The notes beneath the pieces were generated by a model, which ran no database searches, had not been told where the DNA came from, and saw nothing but the letters and a program-made list of their open reading frames with translations. The position numbers were made by a program, and so were the translations under genes. Of a stretch of DNA of 64,000 nucleotides, positions 57,678 through 64,000 are shown piece after piece. Location: NCBI GenBank assembly GCA_020723185.1, contig DYJI01000005.1, positions 62,001-126,000 on the forward strand. Direction: 5' to 3'. The first letter of the stretch is position 1, and each line of letters begins with the position of its first letter. The stretch comes from Sideroxydans lithotrophicus. GTDB taxonomy: Bacteria > Pseudomonadota > Gammaproteobacteria > Burkholderiales > Gallionellaceae.

Positions 57678-59765
57678 ATGAAACGTAGCTGTCTGTTATT
57701 CGCCTTCCTCCCGCTTCTGGCCTGCGCCGAAGACCGACCCGCCCTGCAAGAGATCACCGTGACCGGCAAGCAGGATGATGTGGCGGCACGCCGTGATTCC
57801 ACCACGCAAAAGGTGATCGTCGGCCGCAAGGACATCGAGAACATGGGCGTGATGACCATCGGCGAGGTGCTGGGCAAGTTGCCGGGCGTGGAAGTCAAAG
57901 GGGATGGTCACCGCGCACGCGGCATGTCGCGCGACAGCGTGCAGATATTGGTGGACGGCGAACGTCCGGCGGGCGGCTCGCGCATCGTGGCAGGCGTGGT
58001 CGGTCGCCTGCCCGCGGGGGAGCTGGAGCGCGTCGAGATATTGCGCGGTTCGTCCGCGGAATACGGCGGCGCAGCCTCCGTGACCGTCAATCTGGTGATG
58101 AAGAAACCGGTCAGCAAACGTGCCACGGCCGTGAAAGTCGCCGTTGGCATGAACGGCGACGAACCGACCGGCCAATTCACCTGGACCGAGAACGGCGGCG
58201 AGGGCGGTTTCGCCTGGACGCTGCCGATCACGCTCAACATGCATCGCCGACCTGCCGGCAGCGTGATCGAACGTCGCAACGAAAGCGCAGGTGTCACGTT
58301 ATTGAACGAACAGGACAAGGACGAAGGCCTGTTCACCTTCCGCGAATTCGTGCTCTCGCCGCGCCTGACCTGGAAGCAGGGCAGCGACAGCCTGACCGTC
58401 GCGCCCCTGTTGTTCGACGGACTGGGCAAGCGCAACAGCGACATGACGCAGACGGCCGCCAGTCCGGCAAGCAGCAGCACTTTCGTGGTCAACGGCGACC
58501 GCAGCAGCCGCGAGGAGATGCGCCGCCGCCTGCAACGTCTGCGCGTGGAAGGCGAGAAACATCTGGGCGACAGCAAACTGACCGGACGCATCTCGCTCAA
58601 CCACGGCACACGTGATGTGCATGTCGTGCGTCTGTCGCATGACGCGGCAGGCACCGCCGATTCAAACACGGATGACACCGCCAGCAACGAGAACGAGCGC
58701 AGCATGGCGTTCAGGCTGGACAGGCCGCTGGGCGAGCAGCATCTGCTGGCGGTCGGGCTGGAACACGCCTCTCTGAACAGTAGCGATACGCAGACCTTGT
58801 CCGGCGTGACGTCGGGCTATGCCAACAGCGAGAAGCAGAACATCCTGTGGTTGCAGGACGACTGGATGCTGAGCGACAAGACTACGTTCACCTACGGCCT
58901 GCGCGGCGAACGCGTCGATCTGGACACCGGCAGCAGCACGCAACAGCACGGACAGGTGATGCCTGCACTGGCGATACGCTGGGCACCGCAGGAACAATGG
59001 CTGCTGCGTTCCTCGCTGGGTGCAGGGTTGAAGATGCCGAGACTGAGCGAGATCAGCGATGCCGCGACGCTGAGCGTGGCGGCGAACACGCCGACGGAAG
59101 CCGACACACGCGGCAACCCGCACCTGCGGCCCGAACGCAGCGTGAACTTCGAAGCGGTGCTGGAGCGTTATCTGCCGGACAACACCGGTGTGCTCGGACT
59201 GAATCTCTATGCGCGCAGCACGCAGGATTTCACCGAACGCCGCGTACAACTGGAAGGTGCGCGCTGGGTGGACAGACCGCAGAACGAGGGCAGCGCCCGC
59301 CACTGGGGCTGGGAGCTGGACGGCAAGGTGCAGACCGATGCCTGGGGCTGGAAGGGCGCGACCGTCAAAGCGCATCTGACCTTGCCGCATGCCACGGTGG
59401 ACGATGCACGCTTGGGCATCTCGCGCATGGCACGCGACACGCCCAAATACATCTTCTCGGCCGGACTGGACGAGAACCTGCCCAGGTTCAAGTCCAGTTA
59501 CGGCGTGTCGCTGCAACTGTCGGGACGTAGCGTGACCGACATCCCGGGCGAGATGTATGCCGTGTCCGACGCGCGCGCCACGCTGGACGGCTATTGGCTG
59601 TACAAGCTGTCGCCCGTGTTCAATCTGCGCACCACCGCAAAGAACCTGCTGGCAGCGGATTCGGTGCAGCGCACGCGCTTCACGAACGGCGGCGATACCT
59701 ACACATTGTCCAGCCGCAGCACCGGCCATCGTTCCTTGCTGGTGACACTGGAGGGGCGCTGGTAG
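57678..59765 (+). CDS. TonB-dependent outer membrane receptor 2
   Basis: A 695-residue receptor with a short signal peptide (MKRSCLLFAFLPLLACA), TonB-box-like LQEITVTGK, a plug domain (GEVLGKLPGVEVKGDGHRARG, VQILVDGERPAGG, RVEILRGSSAEYGGAASVT) and a barrel ending LLVTLEGRW with C-terminal Trp. It differs strongly from receptor 1, so it is not a recent copy. The plug has no extra N-terminal signalling domain. It lies 22 bp after the DsbD-like gene and 1 nt before tonB. Confidence 0.9.
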   Translation: MKRSCLLFAFLPLLACAEDRPALQEITVTGKQDDVAARRDSTTQKVIVGRKDIENMGVMTIGEVLGKLPGVEVKGDGHRARGMSRDSVQILVDGERPAGGSRIVAGVVGRLPAGELERVEILRGSSAEYGGAASVTVNLVMKKPVSKRATAVKVAVGMNGDEPTGQFTWTENGGEGGFAWTLPITLNMHRRPAGSVIERRNESAGVTLLNEQDKDEGLFTFREFVLSPRLTWKQGSDSLTVAPLLFDGLGKRNSDMTQTAASPASSSTFVVNGDRSSREEMRRRLQRLRVEGEKHLGDSKLTGRISLNHGTRDVHVVRLSHDAAGTADSNTDDTASNENERSMAFRLDRPLGEQHLLAVGLEHASLNSSDTQTLSGVTSGYANSEKQNILWLQDDWMLSDKTTFTYGLRGERVDLDTGSSTQQHGQVMPALAIRWAPQEQWLLRSSLGAGLKMPRLSEISDAATLSVAANTPTEADTRGNPHLRPERSVNFEAVLERYLPDNTGVLGLNLYARSTQDFTERRVQLEGARWVDRPQNEGSARHWGWELDGKVQTDAWGWKGATVKAHLTLPHATVDDARLGISRMARDTPKYIFSAGLDENLPRFKSSYGVSLQLSGRSVTDIPGEMYAVSDARATLDGYWLYKLSPVFNLRTTAKNLLAADSVQRTRFTNGGDTYTLSSRSTGHRSLLVTLEGRW

Positions 59766-59766
59766 C

Positions 59767-60417
59767 ATGTCGGCCCTTGTTCTCAATCTGCCGCTGACCT
59801 ATATGCACGCGTTACACGACGCGACACAGGAATCGCCCTGGTACGAAAAGCTGACCGTGGTCGGCATCGTGGTGCTCGCGCATCTGCTGTTGTTCGTGTT
59901 CTGGCTGGCACAGCCGGAACCGCCGCAGGCGGCGATCAACGAGATGTCCATCTCCTTCGCCAATGTGCAGATGCAGCAGGCGGATGTCGCGCCGCAACCC
60001 GAGATCAAGCCCGAGCCGAAACCGGAACCCAAGCCGCGCGTGTTCGAACCGGAAGCACCGCAGTCCTCCGCCGAGCCGGTGGAGGAGGTCGCCGCACCGC
60101 CGGTGCAGACACCGCCTTCCCCTGTGCAACTGGATGCCGAGCCGGACTACCGCGCCGACTATCTGAACAATCCGCGCCCGCCGTATCCGCTGGTGGCGCG
60201 GCGCATGGGATATCAGGGCAAGGTGGTGTTGAATGTCGAAGTGTTGGCCGAGGGCAGGGCCGGCGAAGTGAAACTGCAGACCAGCAGCGGCTACGACATC
60301 CTGGACAACGCCGCGCTACAGACAGTCAAGACCTGGAAGTTCTCACCCGCCACGCGCTTCGGCCAGCCGGTCACGCAATGGTTTCTGGTGCCGATCAAAT
60401 TTTCTTTAGAGGAATAA
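59767..60417 (+). CDS. tonB: TonB energy-transducing protein
   Basis: A 216-residue protein with one N-terminal membrane anchor (about residues 29-48, VVGIVVLAHLLLFVFWLA), a Pro/Glu/Lys-rich periplasmic stretch (EIKPEPKPEPKPRVFEPEAP) and the C-terminal TonB fold with NPRPPYPLVARRMGYQGKVV and TVKTWKFSPATRFG. It spans the periplasm and opens TonB-dependent receptors. The ATG at 59767 follows the receptor 2 stop by 1 nt; an ATG at 59803 is also in frame. A dedicated TonB beside its receptors is expected to serve both. Confidence 0.93.
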   Translation: MSALVLNLPLTYMHALHDATQESPWYEKLTVVGIVVLAHLLLFVFWLAQPEPPQAAINEMSISFANVQMQQADVAPQPEIKPEPKPEPKPRVFEPEAPQSSAEPVEEVAAPPVQTPPSPVQLDAEPDYRADYLNNPRPPYPLVARRMGYQGKVVLNVEVLAEGRAGEVKLQTSSGYDILDNAALQTVKTWKFSPATRFGQPVTQWFLVPIKFSLEE

Positions 60418-60422
60418 GCCGC

Positions 60423-61079
60423 ATGAACGAACTCTTTTCTGTTTCATCCCCTATCGTTTCGGGCACGCTGCTGCTGCTGATCGTGCTGTCCATCGCGACC
60501 TGGTCCATCGCCTTGTTCAAACTGTGGAAGCAATATGAATCGCGCCAGCACGACCAGCGATTCAACCGCGAGTTCTGGGCTGCACGGGAGTGGAGCGGGG
60601 CGGAAAAGGTCAGCACATCGAGCAAAGGCGACATCGCCAGACTGGCACAGGCCGGATTCTCAGAATTGAAGAACCTGAATTCCGCACAGCAGGACCTGAA
60701 ACATTCCGGCGCACCGCAGGACGTGCTGGAGCGCATGCTGCGCCAGCAGTTGCAGAACATCCAGCGCTATCACGAGCGCGGTCTGGCCGAGTTGGCCAGC
60801 ATCGGTTCCACCGCGCCGTTCATCGGTCTGTTCGGCACCGTATGGGGCATCATGCATGCCCTGCAGGACATCGGCCGCACCGGTTCCGCTTCGCTGGATG
60901 TGGTGGCCGGCCCTATCGGCGAGGCGCTGATCGCCACCGCCATCGGCATAGCAACCGCGCTGCCTGCGGTACTGGCCTACAACTTCTTCCTGCGTCGCCT
61001 CAAGGTGCATGTGACCGACCTGGAGAACTTCGCGCACGACTTCATGCGTCTGGCGCAGAAGCATGATTTCAAACTGTAA
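60423..61079 (+). CDS. exbB: ExbB-type proton channel subunit
   Basis: A 218-residue MotA/TolQ/ExbB protein with three membrane segments (near residues 14-33, 120-145, 160-185) and the family core LASIGSTAPFIGLFGTVWGIMHAL and GPIGEALIATAIGIATALPAV. With ExbD it uses proton flow to energise TonB. The ATG at 60423 lies 5 nt after tonB, with GAGG upstream. Confidence 0.95.
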   Translation: MNELFSVSSPIVSGTLLLLIVLSIATWSIALFKLWKQYESRQHDQRFNREFWAAREWSGAEKVSTSSKGDIARLAQAGFSELKNLNSAQQDLKHSGAPQDVLERMLRQQLQNIQRYHERGLAELASIGSTAPFIGLFGTVWGIMHALQDIGRTGSASLDVVAGPIGEALIATAIGIATALPAVLAYNFFLRRLKVHVTDLENFAHDFMRLAQKHDFKL

Positions 61080-61089
61080 AGGGTGAGCC

Positions 61090-61503
61090 ATGTCTTTCGG
61101 TAACTCTTCGCAGCAGGACGATGGCAGCATGATGAGCGAGATCAACGTCACACCGCTGGTGGACGTGATGCTGGTGTTGCTGGTGGTGTTCATCATCACC
61201 GCACCCTTGCTGGCACCGCAGTCGCTCAAGATCAACCTGCCCAAGACCGACGCAGTGCAACAGAACGACAAGCCGCAGCAAGTCAGTCTGGTGGTCGATG
61301 CGCAGGGCAATATCGAAATGGACAAGAAGCCGGTGAACGACAGCGAATTGGCCGAGATGCTGCGCACCCGATCCGCCGATCCGCAGTTCCAGTTGCAGAT
61401 CGAAGCGGACAGCGCCGTGCCCTATGGACGCGTGGCGACCTTGATGGCGCTGGCGCAGAAAGCCGGTGTCGCCAAGCTTTCTTTCATCACCCTATCCAAA
61501 TAA
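61090..61503 (+). CDS. exbD: ExbD-type proton channel subunit
   Basis: A 137-residue protein with one membrane segment: MSEINVTPLVDVMLVLLVVFIIT includes the essential Asp of the ExbD/TolR family, followed by the periplasmic domain (INLPKTDAVQQN, VPYGRVATLMALAQKAGV). It completes the TonB-ExbB-ExbD complex and follows exbB by 10 nt. Confidence 0.95.
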   Translation: MSFGNSSQQDDGSMMSEINVTPLVDVMLVLLVVFIITAPLLAPQSLKINLPKTDAVQQNDKPQQVSLVVDAQGNIEMDKKPVNDSELAEMLRTRSADPQFQLQIEADSAVPYGRVATLMALAQKAGVAKLSFITLSK

Positions 61504-61561
61504 GGTCGTCATGGATAGACTGCGCCCCGTCGGTCAGCCCTATCACTTCAAGGAGATATTC

Positions 61562-62002
61562 ATGAATCGCAGAGACCTGTTGCTTGGCGCTGTAGCCATG
61601 GCCGCCGCCGGTACGGCATTCGGTGCCAGCCACGAACATATGGATATGGGGCATGAGCACCATGTCATGGGTACGGTAAACGACAAGCTCATCGCAGCCG
61701 CAGCAGATTGCGTGTCCAAGGCGAACATCTGTTTGCAGCATTGCATCGTTTTGCTGGGACAGGGCGACAAGAGTATGGCGAACTGCGCGCAGTCTTCCAG
61801 TCAGGTGATCGCCATGTGCGGCGCTTTGCAGCAGATGGCAGCCGCGGATTCCAAATATCTGCCGCAATTGGCCAAGGTCTGCATGGACGTGTGCAAAGTC
61901 TGTGAAGAAGAATGCAAAAAGACCGAGAAACACCCCGAGTGCAAGGCTTGCAAGGAGTCCTGCGCAGCCTGTTACGCGGAGTGCAAGAAGATCGCCGCCT
62001 GA
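61562..62002 (+). CDS. Cys-rich four-helix copper-storage-like protein (Csp1/DUF326 type)
   Basis: A 146-residue protein with a twin-arginine type signal ([21 protein letters not shown]), a His/Met-rich start of the mature chain ([14 protein letters not shown]) and 14 Cys spread along four helices, among them [17 protein letters not shown] and [15 protein letters not shown]. Csp1 of methanotrophs stores many Cu(I) ions on such Cys in the core of the helix bundle. Export of a folded protein by Tat fits this. AAGGAG lies close upstream. It is the last gene of the TonB operon, 58 bp after exbD and before a terminator. Confidence 0.88.
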   Translation: MNRRDLLLGAVAMAAAGTAFGASHEHMDMGHEHHVMGTVNDKLIAAAADCVSKANICLQHCIVLLGQGDKSMANCAQSSSQVIAMCGALQQMAAADSKYLPQLAKVCMDVCKVCEEECKKTEKHPECKACKESCAACYAECKKIAA

Positions 62003-62029
62003 TTATCCCTCTTCGCAGCGAGGTTCCAT

Positions 62030-62051
62030 GGCACGCTTCGGCGTGCCTTTT
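62030..62051 (+). terminator. Terminator of the TonB/metal operon
   Basis: GGCACGC / GCGTGCC around a TTCG tetraloop, followed by TTTTC. It closes the run of nine genes that begins at 52810. Confidence 0.85.
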
Positions 62052-62090
62052 CGTTACATCAATGGGCTGGGGCGGGGCGCAAAGCTCGTA

Positions 62091-62096
62091 TATAAT
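62091..62096 (+). promoter_or_regulatory. pntA promoter -10
   Basis: TATAAT followed by CGCAAGCC, about 66 nt before the pntA start. The -35 is weak. The leader contains a short GC-rich hairpin GCGCCCGGAACAACCGGGCG (62114-62133). Confidence 0.6.
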
Positions 62097-62162
62097 CGCA
62101 AGCCAATTTCAGTGCGCCCGGAACAACCGGGCGTTTCAGTATGCGGTTTACAGGAGGGTTAC

Positions 62163-63740
62163 ATGCGTATTGGAATTCCTGCGGAGATCAGTGCAGGCGA
62201 AAAACGCGTTGCGACGGTACCCGAAGTCGTAGAGAAGCTCATCAAGCTGGGTTTCCAGGTCGCGGTCCAATCGGGTGCCGGGGATCAGGCTAATTGCGAT
62301 GACGACAGCTATCGCGCTGCCGGTGCCGAGATAATCGGCGGCGCAGCCGAACTTTGGGCAGGTTCCGACATCGTGTTCAAGGTGCGCGCACCGAGCAAGG
62401 AAGAAGTCGCCCTGATGCGCGAAGGCAGCACGCTGGTGAGTTTCATCTGGCCGGCGCAGAACCCCGAACTGATGCAGCAACTGGCTGCAAAGAAAGTCAC
62501 CGTGCTCGCCATCGACGCCTTGCCGCGCATGCTGAGCCGCGCCCAGAAGATGGACGCGCTGACCTCGCAGGCCGGTGTCGCCGGTTACCGCGCCGTCATC
62601 GAGGCCGCCAATGCCTTCGGTCGTTTCTTCAACGGTCAGATCACCGCCGCGGGCAAGGTACCGCCGGCCAAGGTGTTCATCGCCGGTGCCGGTGTGGCCG
62701 GTCTGGCGGCCATCGGTACCGCAGCCGGCCTAGGTGCCATCGTACGTGCCAACGACACCCGCGCCGAAGTGGCCGACCAGGTCAAGTCGCTGGGCGGGGA
62801 GTTCGTGAAGGTCGACTATGAGGAAGAGGGCGGCGGTGGCGGCGGTTACGCCAAGGTGATGAGCGAAGGTTTCCAGCAGGCCCAGCGCGAGATGTACGCC
62901 AAACAGGCCAAGGAAGTCGACATCATCATCACCACCGCGCTGATCCCCGGCAAACCCGCGCCTCGACTGATCACCGCCGAGATGGTGAAGAGCATGAAAG
63001 CCGGCAGCGTCATCGTCGATATGGCGGCCGAGCAAGGCGGCAACTGCGAGTTGACCGAACCCGGCAAGGCCGTGGTCAAACATGGCGTGACCATCGTCGG
63101 ATATACCGACCTGAACAGCCGACTGGCCAAGCAGTCTTCCACACTGTACGGCACCAATCTGTTCCGTCTGGCCGAAGAGTTGTGCAAGAACAAGGATGGC
63201 GTCATCGACGTCAACATGGAAGACGATGCCATACGCGGCCTGACCGTCATCAAGGATGGCGCGATCACCTGGCCCGCGCCCGCACCCAAACTGCCCGCCG
63301 CTGCGGCCAAGCCTGCCGCCAAGCCGGCTCCCGCTCCCGCCGCAAAAGGCCACGGTAGTACGGGTGCGCCGGCCTCTGCGGGAACCATAGTCGCCCTGTT
63401 CAGCATTGCCGCGCTGCTGTTCCTGCTCATCGGCGCGTATGCCCCGGCCGAGTTCCTCGGACATTTCACCGTGTTCGTGCTGGCCTGTTTCGTGGGTTAC
63501 ATGGTGGTTTGGAACGTCACGCCGGCCCTGCATACCCCGTTGATGAGCGTCACCAACGCGATCAGCAGCATCATCGCCCTCGGTGCGCTGGTGCAGATCG
63601 CGCCGCCGACGCTGTTCGGCCTGGATCGCCCGGACGACTGGATACGCGGGCTGGCCGTGGTGGCGATCGCGCTCACTGCGGTGAACATGTTCGGCGGCTT
63701 TGCGGTGACCAAGCGCATGCTGTCGATGTTCCGTAAATAA
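62163..63740 (+). CDS. pntA: NAD(P) transhydrogenase subunit alpha
   Basis: PntA with PntB moves hydride between NADH and NADP+ at the cost of the proton gradient. The 525-residue protein is the fused form: NAD-binding domain ([51 protein letters not shown]), an Ala/Pro-rich linker (about 375-405) and a C-terminal part with four membrane segments. AGGAGG lies 5 nt before the ATG; longer frames reach back into the terminator. pntB follows after 8 nt. Confidence 0.95.
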   Translation: MRIGIPAEISAGEKRVATVPEVVEKLIKLGFQVAVQSGAGDQANCDDDSYRAAGAEIIGGAAELWAGSDIVFKVRAPSKEEVALMREGSTLVSFIWPAQNPELMQQLAAKKVTVLAIDALPRMLSRAQKMDALTSQAGVAGYRAVIEAANAFGRFFNGQITAAGKVPPAKVFIAGAGVAGLAAIGTAAGLGAIVRANDTRAEVADQVKSLGGEFVKVDYEEEGGGGGGYAKVMSEGFQQAQREMYAKQAKEVDIIITTALIPGKPAPRLITAEMVKSMKAGSVIVDMAAEQGGNCELTEPGKAVVKHGVTIVGYTDLNSRLAKQSSTLYGTNLFRLAEELCKNKDGVIDVNMEDDAIRGLTVIKDGAITWPAPAPKLPAAAAKPAAKPAPAPAAKGHGSTGAPASAGTIVALFSIAALLFLLIGAYAPAEFLGHFTVFVLACFVGYMVVWNVTPALHTPLMSVTNAISSIIALGALVQIAPPTLFGLDRPDDWIRGLAVVAIALTAVNMFGGFAVTKRMLSMFRK

Positions 63741-63748
63741 GGATTTTC

Positions 63749-64000
63749 ATGATGTCTGAAAGTTTGGCTACTGTCTCTTATATCGGCGCGACGATCCTGT
63801 TCATCCTCAGTCTCGGTGGTCTTTCCAACCCCGAGACTTCACGTCGCGGCAACCTCTACGGCATGCTCGGCATGACCATCGCCGTGCTGGCCACGGTGTT
63901 CGGGCCGCGTGTCACGATGGCCGGCCTGCCCTGGATCATCGGCGCGATGGTGGTGGGCGGCAGCATCGGTCTGTACGCCGCACGCAAGGTGCAGATGACG
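63749..64000 (+). CDS. pntB: NAD(P) transhydrogenase subunit beta (5' part)
   Basis: The first 84 codons are visible. The protein begins with hydrophobic segments (VSYIGATILFILSLGGLSNP, then YGMLGMTIAVLATVF and LPWIIGAMVVGGSIGLYAA) and the loop NPETSRRGNLYGM, as in PntB. AAGGA precedes two adjacent ATG codons (63749 and 63752). The gene continues beyond the window. Confidence 0.93.
   Translation, partial: MMSESLATVSYIGATILFILSLGGLSNPETSRRGNLYGMLGMTIAVLATVFGPRVTMAGLPWIIGAMVVGGSIGLYAARKVQMT

Overview
The window reads as a continuous, gene-dense chromosome segment of a GC-rich betaproteobacterium. Pointers are the intact block rimP-nusA-infB-rbfA-truB-rpsO-pnp, type I QueF, guaB-guaA, pntA-pntB, a complete arn-type lipid A modification cluster, several c-type haem proteins and strong metal-handling capacity. 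The order Nitrosomonadales (Gallionellaceae or a relative) is a plausible home, but that is inference from gene content. No rRNA, CRISPR array, intact insertion sequence or prophage was seen. Many promoters share one form: a -10 of type TANAAT followed directly by a GC-rich discriminator.

Layout. 0-6.6 kb: end of a small membrane protein, a Tas-type aldo/keto reductase and queF (minus strand), then smc, a DUF4124 protein and an unknown protein. 6.7-9.8 kb: guaB and guaA, separated by an intrinsic terminator. 9.8-12.7 kb: a structured intergenic region with degenerate repeats, then an 837-residue coiled-coil protein whose ribosome binding site is buried in a leader hairpin. 12.7-16.7 kb (minus strand): SlyB-like lipoprotein, copper ATPase CopA, two haem c proteins and a DUF2892 protein. 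16.8-22.7 kb: mtnP, a FucA-type aldolase, apt and mtnA, which together fit the dihydroxyacetone-phosphate shunt for methylthioadenosine; a low-GC pair (Sel1-repeat protein and RES-domain protein) sits between apt and mtnA. 22.8-31.4 kb: the rimP-to-pnp block with a terminator-like rimP leader. 31.4-34.8 kb: UDG-family protein, uvrC, pgsA and tRNA-Pro, tRNA-Arg and tRNA-His.

34.8-44.5 kb: an NDP-sugar nucleotidyltransferase, xseA and the arn cluster (arnT, one EmrE-like subunit, arnB, arnC, arnA split into formyltransferase and dehydrogenase genes, arnD), predicted to add 4-amino-4-deoxy-L-arabinose to lipid A. 44.5-48.8 kb: a signalling group of HDOD protein, small membrane protein, PAS/GAF/HD-GYP c-di-GMP phosphodiesterase and bacteriohemerythrin. 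48.7-52.7 kb (minus strand): mutL, aroG and miaA.

52.8-62.05 kb: nine tightly packed genes ending in a terminator: TonB-dependent receptor, periplasmic DUF4198-like protein, NapH/CcoG-like polyferredoxin, DsbD/UreH-like membrane protein, second TonB-dependent receptor, TonB, ExbB, ExbD and a Cys-rich copper-storage-like protein. This looks like a self-contained uptake, reduction and storage system for a metal, most likely copper, and is the best candidate here for an undescribed system. The window ends in pntA and the start of pntB.
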